Origin: G965216255 sp965216255
GTDB taxonomy: Bacteria > Bacteroidota > Rhodothermia > Rhodothermales > Bin80
Assembly: GCA_965216255.1 (NCBI GenBank)
Contig: OZ244148.1
Span: 4,650,001 to 4,714,000, forward strand
DNA: 64,000 nucleotides
Reading direction: 5' to 3'
Positions within the stretch are counted from its first letter, which is position 1. Every line of letters begins with the position of its first letter. The notes beneath the pieces are model-generated. The model made no database searches and had not been told where the DNA came from. It saw only the letters and a list, made by a program, of their open reading frames with translations. Below are positions 46,958-55,135 of this stretch, one piece after another. The position numbers were made by a program, and so were the translations under genes.

Positions 46958-47428
46958 GAGGAAGGACACGCGGGAGAAAGCGACGAGCAGGAAGAGAAGG
47001 AATCAGGAGAGCGCGTTAAGGAGATCCGTGACGAACTTGTTCGAACCGGGATATCTGCAAAGGCAGCCGAGGATCTCGCCGTAAAGACGGTCTATGATGG
47101 GCTCAAATATATGTTCATCCCGGTCGACATGGAGGGCGAAGCGTTCTTTTCGGTCAGGCCCAAGGGAGGCTCTATGATCGTTCACCTGAACATCAACCAT
47201 ACTGCCTATTCGAAGCTAGTAGAACTGCTTGAAGGGGAGACAGATGATGCTTCGAGCGAGGAATTGAAGGATCGCCTCCGACGGGCGCGCGAGGGCCTCC
47301 GTCTCCTCTTATTCGCTTGGGCTCGCTACGAGGACGAGCAGCTAGGCAAGAAGAGCCGTGAGTGGGCACAGATGACTCGGACGGACTGGGGACGCATTGC
47401 CCGGCGTTTCCTCGACTATGATGAATAG
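46958..47428 (+). pseudogene. GHKL/MORC-like ATPase, 3' part
   Basis: 157 codons continuing the ATPase after the IS: an acidic linker (EEGHAGESDEQEEKESGERV) and a compact C-terminal domain (YMFIPVDMEGEAFFSVRPKG, then helices to RRFLDYDE). An apparent start inside the IS end is an artefact of the insertion. Only three bases separate its stop from the GTG start of the PLD gene, so the two belong to one operon. Confidence 0.82.
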
Positions 47429-47431
47429 GCC

Positions 47432-48424
47432 GTGCATCTCGTAACCCTTCACGCAGCAGACCTCGGCGACTGCCTGTGCAATGTGGCCGCGGGAGCCCGC
47501 GAGGTTATTCTCGTGGCACCTTTCGTCAAACGGGTTGCGCTCCGCCGTCTCCTTGACGCGGTCCCCACGACAGCACGCGTACGCTGCGTCACGCGCTGGC
47601 GACTGGAGGAGGTTCTCGCTGGCGTGAGCGATCTCGATGTCTGGACCCTGCTCACCGAGCGAAGTGGCTCGCTTGCCCTCCTCCCCCACCTGCACGCGAA
47701 GTATTACCGCTTTGACGACGTCGCCTTTGTAGGCTCAGCCAACATCACTGCCACAGCCCTCGATTGGCGTTCACAGGCAAATTTGGAGTTGCTTATCGAG
47801 ATGCTTCCCACCGCGGAACTCCTAGCTTTTGAAGCTGCTGTGCAGAGGCAGGCGACTTCAGTTGACATGGCCATGTATCAGCACATGCAAGTGCTTGTTG
47901 ATGCACTCCGCCCACAGGAGACAACGCTTGGTAGGGTGCCTGAAGTAGAAAAGGGCAAAAACATAAATACGAAGAGAGAGGCAACGGACTCAGCATTCGG
48001 GGAGAAGGACGCGGTTGGCCTCTGGTTGCCGAAATCGAGAACGCCTCAGGCGCTTTATGAATTCTATCGCGGCGCTGATGACCTTCTCACGCGAGGGGCC
48101 AGGGAGGCTGCCGCTCTTGACCTTGCAGCCTTTCCACTTCCTCCTGGTCTGGAGGAAAAAGCATTCAACACGTACGTAGGGTGGTACCTCATACAAACGC
48201 CCGTCGTGCGTCGCATCGATGCTTTCGTGGCAGAACCACAGCGGTTCGGAGCCGTCCGGACGCTCCTTCAGCGAATGGAGGACTACCCGGATCGCCGGGA
48301 TACTGCACGTGACTGGCAATCGCTTATGAGATGGCTTCTTTACTTTCTGCCAGGTCATTACCAGGCATGGGAAGCGAAATACTCGGAGATCTTTGTCCGA
48401 GTTACGAATTGCATAATCCGATGA
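47432..48424 (+). CDS. Phospholipase D-like nuclease of the defence operon
   Basis: This 330-residue protein starts at GTG, three bases after the ATPase gene. One HKD motif is clear: LHAKYYRFDDVAFVGSANIT near residues 88-107, with the His, Lys and Ser/Asn of PLD nucleases. PLD nucleases usually pair two such motifs, so this one probably dimerises. The C-terminal half (from about 185) is helical and unrecognised. There is no signal peptide, so the substrate is probably DNA rather than phospholipid. It would be the nuclease of the helicase/GHKL/PLD unit. Confidence 0.8.
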   Translation: MHLVTLHAADLGDCLCNVAAGAREVILVAPFVKRVALRRLLDAVPTTARVRCVTRWRLEEVLAGVSDLDVWTLLTERSGSLALLPHLHAKYYRFDDVAFVGSANITATALDWRSQANLELLIEMLPTAELLAFEAAVQRQATSVDMAMYQHMQVLVDALRPQETTLGRVPEVEKGKNINTKREATDSAFGEKDAVGLWLPKSRTPQALYEFYRGADDLLTRGAREAAALDLAAFPLPPGLEEKAFNTYVGWYLIQTPVVRRIDAFVAEPQRFGAVRTLLQRMEDYPDRRDTARDWQSLMRWLLYFLPGHYQAWEAKYSEIFVRVTNCIIR

Positions 48425-48592
48425 AATCGTCCACCCTGACCGTTGTGAGTCGACTGGGGTTGGTTAACCTGAAATCTCCTTGTTGTATAACTCATTTTAT
48501 GAGATCATGATGGACTATAGCCAATATTTACCAGGAGTAGTGAAGGATATGCCTAATAATATGATGCTGTAGATGACCCCATGTTAAAGAAG
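48425..48592. other. AT-rich spacer, no gene seen
   Basis: About 170 AT-rich bases between the PLD gene and a transposase fragment. No terminator with a T-tract and no open frame of interest was seen. Confidence 0.4.
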
Positions 48593-49000
48593 ATCTTACC
48601 CGCGGAAGGCGCTTTACTGGGTACAGTCGCTACCGAATCTTCACTCTCAGCAATTCGAAGACGCGGGCCTGGAGGGCGATCATGTCTCCAAGCATCGTGA
48701 AGGAGACGCCCTTCTTGCCGATCAGGGGCTCTACCTGAGCCCTCATAGCGTGCACAGATGCGCCATGAGGGCGGCAAAGCTAAATGCCTTGTGCCGCGTC
48801 CGTTTGGAACGGGCTTTCTGCTCTGCCGAGGGCGAACGCCCTGCCGCATGGATGATACTACGACGAGCAGCCTTCTTGCCTTCCAGGTCATCTTCGGCAA
48901 AGAGTATCGGAGCCAAACGCTGTTTCATGGTAACCCGACTTCGTGTGCGCGGTGATAAGGCGCACGCGAAGTCAGGCCAAGTGGGGTCCATGATATCCGC
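48593..49000 (-). pseudogene. DDE transposase C-terminal fragment (IS4-superfamily type)
   Basis: The minus strand reads LAPILFAEDDLEGKKAARRS then IHAAGRSPSAEQKARSKRT and FSFAALMAHLCTL, with a stop and a frame change to EGSGRAPDRQEG. This is the style of the C-terminal tail of IS1634/IS4-type transposases, but of a lineage other than the three full IS1634 copies here. Both the N-terminal domain and the element ends are lost. Confidence 0.5.
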
Positions 49001-49140
49001 GGGGAGCAGCACCGATTATAGGGATCCGTTGGGTGTGTTTGCGACGGTGCCCGTTTGCCCTTGAGGTCGAGTCTCGGCAGAACCATTTCCGGGCATTCCT
49101 GTTGCGCATCGTTTGCCTTTCACAATTGAATTCGAATTAG

Positions 49141-51912
49141 ATGGGATCAAGTCAAGGCGCTGAGGGAATGTCGTTGCAGAACTGGATCGGAGCCCGGTGG
49201 TGGAAATGCGATCTTCACACGCATACACCTGCATCCTGCGACTTCGGTAAGGGCCTGAGTCAAGCAACACTTAGCCAGTGTACGCCGCGTGAGTGGCTGC
49301 TTGTCTACATGCGCGCGGGTATCGACTGCGTGGCCGTCACGGACCACGACGGCGGCGATTGGATCGATCTTCTACAGGATGCCCTAGCCGTACTCGAGCG
49401 TGATAAACCTGCGGATTTTCGGCCGCTGTATCTGTTCCCCGGTGTCGAGATTTCAGTTCATGGAGACGTGCACCTACTTGCTATTTTTCCAACGGAAACG
49501 AACCAGTCAGACATAGACAGACTGCTCGGCGCAGTTGGTTTTACGGCAGGCAGCACAGTGACGACAAAGCCCTTCGAGAAGGTCGTTAAAGAAATTGTGA
49601 ATGCGAAAGGCATTGCCATTCCAGCGCACGCTGACAAAGAAAAGGGCCTCTTGCAGAAGAGCCCGGGCCCAACGCTGGAGCAGGCGTTGGGCTGCGATAA
49701 AATATTTGCAATGGAAATCGTGGATTCCGATTTTGAAAAGCCACAACTCTACCGCGACAAGAAACTGAAGTGGACCGAAATTCTAGGTTCCGACTCCCAC
49801 CATCTTTCCGGCCAACCGGGGGGCCGCTTTCCTGGGAGCCGCTTCACTTGGGTGAAGATGGGCTCACCCAATCTTGATGGACTGCAGCTTGCTCTGCTCG
49901 ACGGCGCTCTCTCAGTGCGCCGTTCCGACAAGCATCCCGACACGCCGAACCGACACGCCGAGTGGGTTTTGGAGTCCATCGAGGTAATCAATACTAAATA
50001 CATGGGCCGGGAGAGTCCATTCGTTGTACCACTCAACCCATGGTTGAATGCCATCGTCGGTGGACGCGGCACCGGAAAATCTTCCCTGATAGAGTTCCTA
50101 AGGATTGCGTTGCGCCGCCAGGGCGAGCTGCCGGACGAGTTGACGCCGGAGTTTGAGAAATATGCCGACGTCTGTCGGACTCGGGGCGGCAGTGGATTGC
50201 TAACCGTTGGGACGAAGGTTCGCGTGATCTATTCGAAAAGCGAATCGAAATTCCGCATCCAGTGGGACCCGGATGGCAGCTCAAATGCGATCGAACAGAA
50301 GACGGAGGACGGAGGGTGGTCGCAGGCGGAGGGCGATGTTATTCACCGCTTTCCGGTTCGAATGTACAGCCAGAAACAGATCTTTCACCTGGCTAAGGCA
50401 CCTAGTGCACTTCTTAGCATCGTGGACGATGCATCAGACGTGGATCACCAATCTTGGAGCAGCCGCTGGCGGAAGGAGGAGAATCGCTTTCTTTCTTTAC
50501 GGTTGAGGACTCGGGAAGTCGAGGCTGAACTGAAGAAAAAGAATCGGCTAGGAGGTGAACTTGAGGACGTGAAACGGAAGCTGGCGATCTTTGAGAAGAG
50601 TGGTCATGCCGATGTTCTGCGTTCGTACCAATATCACCGGCGTCAACAGCGAGTAATCGAGAATTGGCAGGTACAGTGGGCCCACGCGGGCGAACGAGTT
50701 CGGCAGGCGGGGACGAATTTCGTTCCGGATACTCTTGGAGTCGCCTATATCGATGCCGAGGCTAAGGCAGACTCGTCACTCTTGAAAAATGCCCAAACCG
50801 TTCGGGAACGCCTTGAAGCAATTCGGCAGCAACTGGAGCAGATCGCAATAGAAGCGGACAACACGCTCGCCGAGTGGAGGGCGACGCTGGAGCAATCGGC
50901 TTGGAGACAGGCGGCCAATTCGGCTAATGATGCCTATGAGTCTCTGTCGGAGCAGTTGGCGGAGGAAGGGGTCAGTGATCCGAAGGACTACGGCTCACAC
51001 ATGCAACGCCGACAACTCATTGAGCAGGAGTTGGACGAGTTGGAGAGTCAAGAAAAGGAAATGGAGAGCTTAAGGGTCCAGGCAGATGACAGCCGCATGC
51101 AGTTACTTAAGATCCGCCAAGAGCTGACCAAGACCCGTCGCTCGTTCCTGGAAGGTGTGCTGATGGACAACCCCTACGTGCGTATTCAAGTCGTACCATA
51201 CGGAGAACAAGAGACAGTCGAGACTGAGTTCCGCCGCCTGATCCAGAGGGATGATGAAAGCTTCGAGAAGGACATTCGATCACTCTTGGAGCCGCTCGAA
51301 AGGTTCCAGAAAAAGAAAAACAGCGCAACACAAATCGAAAAGGAGCTGGAAAAAATAAAGCAAGGGGTCCGTGCGATCGTTGAAGGCTCTGACCGCCCCG
51401 TAGATATGCGCTTCAAGTCTCATCTTAGCAAGTTGCAACCGGAGGTGTTCGATCGCCTCGACACATGGTTTCCCCAAGATTCCTTGGATGTCCAATACAG
51501 TCCGAAGGGCGACGGCGGAAACCTTCAACCTATCAGTGCGGGCTCGCCGGGTCAGAAGACTGCGGCGCTCTTGGCATTCCTGCTCTCCTACGGTCGTGAA
51601 CCACTAGTTCTGGATCAGCCGGAAGATGACCTCGACAACCGATTGATCCACGAATTGATCGTTAAGCAGATCCGCGAGGAGAAGCAGAAGCGGCAAATAA
51701 TTGTGGTAACGCACAATCCGAACATTGTGGTCAACGGCGATGCCGAGCTCGTTGTCGCGCTCGCCGCCAAGAATGGCAGGACACAAAAAGAGTGTGTAGG
51801 TAGTCTTCAGGAAAGGAAAGTGCGGGAAACCATCTGCACAATTATGGAGGGAGGTCTGGAAGCATTCAAGGAGCGGTATAACCGCATCACGATGAGAGTA
51901 TCTGATGTCTGA
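49141..51912 (+). CDS. PHP-domain SMC-like ATPase (TrlF/Ppl type), putative defence protein
   Basis: The 923-residue protein joins an N-terminal PHP phosphoesterase to an SMC/RecF-like ATPase. PHP metal residues are visible in CDLHTHTPAS (23-32), VTDHDGG (66-72), GVEISVHGDVH, PAHAD (161-165) and LGSDSHH. Walker A is GGRGTGKSS (307-315), then a long coiled coil (about 430-720), and the ABC signature/Walker B end (ISAGSPGQKTAALLAF; LVLDQPEDDLDNR). NCBI-style TrlF ATPases and the antiphage protein Ppl share this layout. The next gene overlaps by eight bases. Met10 is an alternative start. Cleavage of nucleic acid or nucleotides by the PHP domain under ATPase control is inferred. Confidence 0.85.
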   Translation: MGSSQGAEGMSLQNWIGARWWKCDLHTHTPASCDFGKGLSQATLSQCTPREWLLVYMRAGIDCVAVTDHDGGDWIDLLQDALAVLERDKPADFRPLYLFPGVEISVHGDVHLLAIFPTETNQSDIDRLLGAVGFTAGSTVTTKPFEKVVKEIVNAKGIAIPAHADKEKGLLQKSPGPTLEQALGCDKIFAMEIVDSDFEKPQLYRDKKLKWTEILGSDSHHLSGQPGGRFPGSRFTWVKMGSPNLDGLQLALLDGALSVRRSDKHPDTPNRHAEWVLESIEVINTKYMGRESPFVVPLNPWLNAIVGGRGTGKSSLIEFLRIALRRQGELPDELTPEFEKYADVCRTRGGSGLLTVGTKVRVIYSKSESKFRIQWDPDGSSNAIEQKTEDGGWSQAEGDVIHRFPVRMYSQKQIFHLAKAPSALLSIVDDASDVDHQSWSSRWRKEENRFLSLRLRTREVEAELKKKNRLGGELEDVKRKLAIFEKSGHADVLRSYQYHRRQQRVIENWQVQWAHAGERVRQAGTNFVPDTLGVAYIDAEAKADSSLLKNAQTVRERLEAIRQQLEQIAIEADNTLAEWRATLEQSAWRQAANSANDAYESLSEQLAEEGVSDPKDYGSHMQRRQLIEQELDELESQEKEMESLRVQADDSRMQLLKIRQELTKTRRSFLEGVLMDNPYVRIQVVPYGEQETVETEFRRLIQRDDESFEKDIRSLLEPLERFQKKKNSATQIEKELEKIKQGVRAIVEGSDRPVDMRFKSHLSKLQPEVFDRLDTWFPQDSLDVQYSPKGDGGNLQPISAGSPGQKTAALLAFLLSYGREPLVLDQPEDDLDNRLIHELIVKQIREEKQKRQIIVVTHNPNIVVNGDAELVVALAAKNGRTQKECVGSLQERKVRETICTIMEGGLEAFKERYNRITMRVSDV

Positions 51913-53143
51913 CAGCCCGAAAGAGCTACTCCGCAGGATACAGCTGGGCGAAGATAGCTTGCTCGAACTCAAGGAAGTCACGTTCCAAGGAGACAATGTA
52001 TCGGGACCCCGTCGACATGCGCTGGCTGACGAACTTGCTGCCTTCGCCAACACGCGCGGCGGTGTTCTTGTGCTAGGTGTCGAGAACACAACGCGGGACA
52101 TCGTTGGAATCCCGATCGATCGACTCGACACGGTCGAACAGTTCGTATTCGAAATCTGCAACGAGAACATCGAACCGCCGCTGCCCTTCCTATCTTTCCG
52201 GACGGAGCTACCCAATGCGGTCGGGGAACTGCGACCTCTGCTCAAGGTGGAAATTCCGCGTGGCCTTTTCGTTTACAGGAGTCCTGGGGGTTACTTTCAC
52301 CGGCAGGGAAGTTCGAAACGCCAGATGCCTACTGAGCTCCTTCTGCGCCTCGGGCAGCAGCGAGGCCAAGTGCGCCCGTACCGATACGAGGAACAGCCGG
52401 TGCCTCGGACGACTTTCGCCGACCTCGAGCTAGATCGGCGGCAGCGATTCGCGAGGGCTGGTGCCGACGACCTTGTTACTTTCAAGAAAATGAAGCTCGC
52501 GACGGAGGACGAGTCAGGGAAAACACGCGCTACCGTCGCTGGCATCCTGCTGTGCTCGTCGAGCCCGCAGCAGTGGCTCCCCAGTGCATTTATTCAAGCG
52601 GTATGCTACCAAGGCATTCGTCAGGATTCAAACTACCAACTCGATGCGCAAGCGGTCACCGGACCTGTGGATGAGCAGGTTGCGGCGGCGATGATATTCG
52701 TCCGGCGGAATATGAAAGTGGCCGCCCGCAAGACTCCTGGTCGCGAGGACATCCCGCAATTCAGTCTGCGCGCGGTCTTTGAGGCGATCGTGAACGCGGT
52801 GGCACACCGCGATTATGCCGTTTATGGGTCGAAGATCCGACTGTTCCTTTTCGCGGATCGACTAGAACTCTACTCGCCTGGTCCGCTGCCGAACTCTGTC
52901 ACCGTCGACTCACTAGCGCTCCGGCAATCGACCCGCAATGAATTGCTGACGACGCTGTTGATGAAGTGTCAGGTGGAGGATCCAACGGGTGAGATAGACC
53001 GGCAATTCTTGATGGAGAAGCGAGGAGACGGCGTGCCCATCATATTGCGCGAGAGTCTGGAGCTATCCGGCCAGCGGCCGGAGTACCGGATAATTGACGA
53101 TGCGGAGGTACTGCTCACGATTTACGCAGCGGGGCAAACGTGA
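51905..53143 (+). CDS. AlbA_2/Schlafen-type ATP-binding protein
   Basis: This 412-residue protein has an N-terminal AlbA_2 (Schlafen AAA_4) domain (LELKEVTFQGDNVSG ... AFANTRGGVLVLGVENT, residues about 15-65) and a C-terminal GHKL-like domain (LRAVFEAIVNAVAHRDYAVY, about 295-320, then LYSPGPLPNSVTVDSLA). Such proteins are often called transcriptional regulators, but Schlafen-like AlbA_2 domains also occur as nucleases in defence loci. It overlaps the PHP-ATPase gene by eight bases, so the two are co-translated. The usual C-terminal winged helix is not visible after LTIYAAGQT. Confidence 0.8.
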   Translation: MSDSPKELLRRIQLGEDSLLELKEVTFQGDNVSGPRRHALADELAAFANTRGGVLVLGVENTTRDIVGIPIDRLDTVEQFVFEICNENIEPPLPFLSFRTELPNAVGELRPLLKVEIPRGLFVYRSPGGYFHRQGSSKRQMPTELLLRLGQQRGQVRPYRYEEQPVPRTTFADLELDRRQRFARAGADDLVTFKKMKLATEDESGKTRATVAGILLCSSSPQQWLPSAFIQAVCYQGIRQDSNYQLDAQAVTGPVDEQVAAAMIFVRRNMKVAARKTPGREDIPQFSLRAVFEAIVNAVAHRDYAVYGSKIRLFLFADRLELYSPGPLPNSVTVDSLALRQSTRNELLTTLLMKCQVEDPTGEIDRQFLMEKRGDGVPIILRESLELSGQRPEYRIIDDAEVLLTIYAAGQT

Positions 53144-53182
53144 TAGGCGAAGACCCTGTGCGTATTCAAAGCAGTGGGACTT

Positions 53183-53760
53183 ATGTATTTATCGTCACAT
53201 GTGCCAACAGCCCCGGCTCCGGCATCCCCTTATCAATCAGACGGGGCGGCAGCTCTGCCATGATCACGCCTCTGGCCTCATTGGCGGGGTCCACGTACTT
53301 GGGACGCTCACGCCGGATCACCTTCAGCTTGGCTGCCTCGTAATCCAGCGTCTCTGTCACCTCCTTGCCGATTGAGAAGCGCCGTGCCTTCTTCCGGCTT
53401 GATGACAATCACCTCGCGCCGCAGATGTGCAGGCAACACCTGGCGTACAGCAGCCCGCTTCGCAGCAGGCAGCCTTTGCTTTAGCGTGATGGTCTCGGTC
53501 TGCGGCAAAGGCGCCACACACTCCGCCTTTTCAAACAACGCCGCTTGCTGCGTGTCCAGCTCCGGCACAAACCGTTCGCTCCTGGCACCAAAGACCAGAC
53601 GCCGGAGTTCGGCCAACTGGAACTCAAGCTCCGCCAACCGCAGACATTGACCGGCGGTCTCCTGACGTAACCGGCTGTTTTCCTCGCGCAGGCCTACCAG
53701 CTCCTCGCTGGGCAATTCAATCGTCGCGGAAGAGGTGGGGGGGGGGGCGGTGGCCTGCAT
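53183..53760 (-). pseudogene. IS66 TnpC N-terminal part, frameshifted
   Basis: It begins MQATAPPPTSSATIELPSEE, with the typical leucine-zipper region (LRLAELEFQLAELRRLVFGA) and RSERF motif. A frameshift near 53395 moves to a second frame (RFSIGKEVTETLDYEAAKLK ... VIRRERPKYV), the usual IS66 zinc-finger/helix region. The DDE domain is gone. Confidence 0.75.
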
Positions 53761-53823
53761 GATGATTCAACAGATCATGCAAGCATAAAGTCACGTTTTC
53801 TTAGATAGTCATTTGCCTACTCC

Positions 53824-54159
53824 TTAGCCCCTCACCACATAGCGGCGCCGGTATTTGAGAGACCTTAGCGAAATCCCCTCCAGTAGCAGCACCATCTGTG
53901 CCCACATCGGTTTGTCGCTCTTAAGCGGCTCGAACGTGCACGCTTCCAGCCGTATGTAGAAAAGGGCAAAGCCGCTCCTATCCCATATCAGCAGCTTTAG
54001 GTGCGTCCTTCTTCGGTTTACAAAGACGAAGACATCACCCGACATCGGGTCCTTCCCCGGGCCCGAGTGCACCAGAGCGCACAGGCCGTCAAAGCTCTTG
54101 CGCATGTCGGTGGGCTTGCGCTGCAGATAGTACCGGTGAGAAGGCCCCAGCCCGATCAT
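53824..54159 (-). CDS. tnpB: IS66 accessory protein TnpB
   Basis: The 111-residue protein is the IS66 'Orf2' type, with the signature RKPTDMRKSFDGLCALV near the start and GDVFVFVNRRRTHLKLLIWD in the middle. It is full length and in frame. It supports IS66 transposition by an unknown mechanism. The ATG overlaps the tnpA stop (ATGA). With tnpC truncated it has no function here. Confidence 0.85.
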   Translation of the reverse strand: MIGLGPSHRYYLQRKPTDMRKSFDGLCALVHSGPGKDPMSGDVFVFVNRRRTHLKLLIWDRSGFALFYIRLEACTFEPLKSDKPMWAQMVLLLEGISLRSLKYRRRYVVRG

Positions 54160-54454
54160 GGCTTAGCCAGTGTTGCCAAGAACGAGGAGGATACCGGTAC
54201 GAAGAAGCGCAGCCTCACCCCGCTCGGATACACCACCTCCGCCTGTGCCTGCCCTCGCAGAGCAGGGGCCCTAACTCCACGAAGGCTGCGCCTTCGGATG
54301 CAGCGGCCTTCTTACCATACTTGTGTCGCCAGTAAGACAGCTGCGAACGGCAGATTCCGTGCTCGGCACAAAAGGCCTCCGCTGTCTGGCTCCCTTTCAG
54401 GTACTGTTCTACCAGCGGATCCATTTCTTCCGCCGTGCCGTTAGGCTTGCGCAT
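54157..54454 (-). pseudogene. tnpA: IS66 accessory protein TnpA, frameshifted
   Basis: It starts MRKPNGTAEEMDPLVEQYLK, with a helix-turn-helix region (SQTAEAFCAEHGICRSQLSY) of the IS66 Orf1 type. Near 54265 the frame changes from PLLCEGRHRRRW to the expected EVVYPSGVRLRFFVPV, which ends at the overlap with tnpB. A small frameshift thus inactivates it. Confidence 0.75.
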
Positions 54455-54699
54455 GCGTCGTGGGCTTTGATCCTCGGGTCAGGCAACAATCTCCTGACCA
54501 GCCCTTCACCCACGCAAGGTGTGCTTCACGGGATGCTTGCAGCGTCTTGCCGCCGCGCCTCCAGGTCGAACTTGAAGAGCATAGCCCGCTGCACTGTTTG
54601 ATATTAGGCGGCCGGCACATTCGTTGACCTATCCATGGCATGGCGCGCGTGGGCTACTAGGATGGCTGGTTTGTGTGCTGCAATTTCAGCGCCTGGTGT

Positions 54700-54984
54700 G
54701 AGTCGAATGGTGTGCGCAAATTGGACGGGTTTGAGGGCCGGATCATCGTGGATGCGAAAATCGGCTTCAGCTTCATCGCCAACTGCCGGTTGGCCTTCGG
54801 TAGAGATAACCTCTTCGATTCGAACCACCTTGCGCACGCGGATGAGACGCTGGGCCAGGAGAATGCACGCGTGGGCGTGGCGCCCGTGGATTACAATGGC
54901 CGCGCCTGCGTGTTTCGCTTTATGGCGGGCCTCATCCAGTCTGCCCATCGCGGTCTGAGCTTGCCGCTTGCGGCGAGACTCTGA
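54700..54984 (+). pseudogene. Possible C-terminal stump of a TonB-dependent receptor
   Basis: The plus strand reads FEGRIIVDAKIGFSFIANCR, LAFGRDNLFDS and ends YNGRACVFRFMAGL. The NLFD motif followed by a final aromatic-rich strand is the usual end of outer-membrane TonB receptors. No upstream barrel is present and the start is lost. Such a receptor would suit the ECF/FecR pair at 39 kb, but they are far apart. Confidence 0.3.
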
Positions 54985-55135
54985 GCGGGCTTCCGGGTTT
55001 TCCGGAGGTCTGCTTGCTTTCTCGGACGCCTGCGCTATAGCCAGCGACAGAGGAATGAACGTGCCCTGCACTATACTTTCCAGGCTTGCACCGCGTAATT
55101 TCAATCATCGGAATGCAACCAACCGGAGTCAAACC

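Larger units (their letters stand above)
53183..54545 (-). mobile_element. IS66-family element, truncated in tnpC
   Basis: The order tnpA-tnpB-tnpC reads right to left. The outer end near 54500-54545 (cacgcaaggtgtgcttcacg) matches the ends of the other IS66 remnants. TnpC is cut at HVTIN near 53183, close to the stop of the AlbA_2 gene. The lost tnpC end may be represented by the fragment at 61.0-61.2 kb from another copy. Confidence 0.75.

Noticed and set aside
46913..47428. An independent gene starting inside the IS1634 end
   Set aside because: Its first residues come from the IS terminus; the rest is the continuation of the GHKL ATPase.
41194..48424. DISARM or another named helicase/PLD system
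   Set aside because: No DUF1998 protein or methyltransferase is seen, and the ATPase is GHKL type; naming it would be guesswork.
54604..55104. Minus-strand frame of 166 codons
   Set aside because: No family resemblance; the plus strand better fits a receptor stump and the upstream region of the protease.
54968..55135. N-terminal extension of the first protease
   Set aside because: A typical signal peptide begins at the Met at 55136; the extension is rich in rare, non-coding-like residues.
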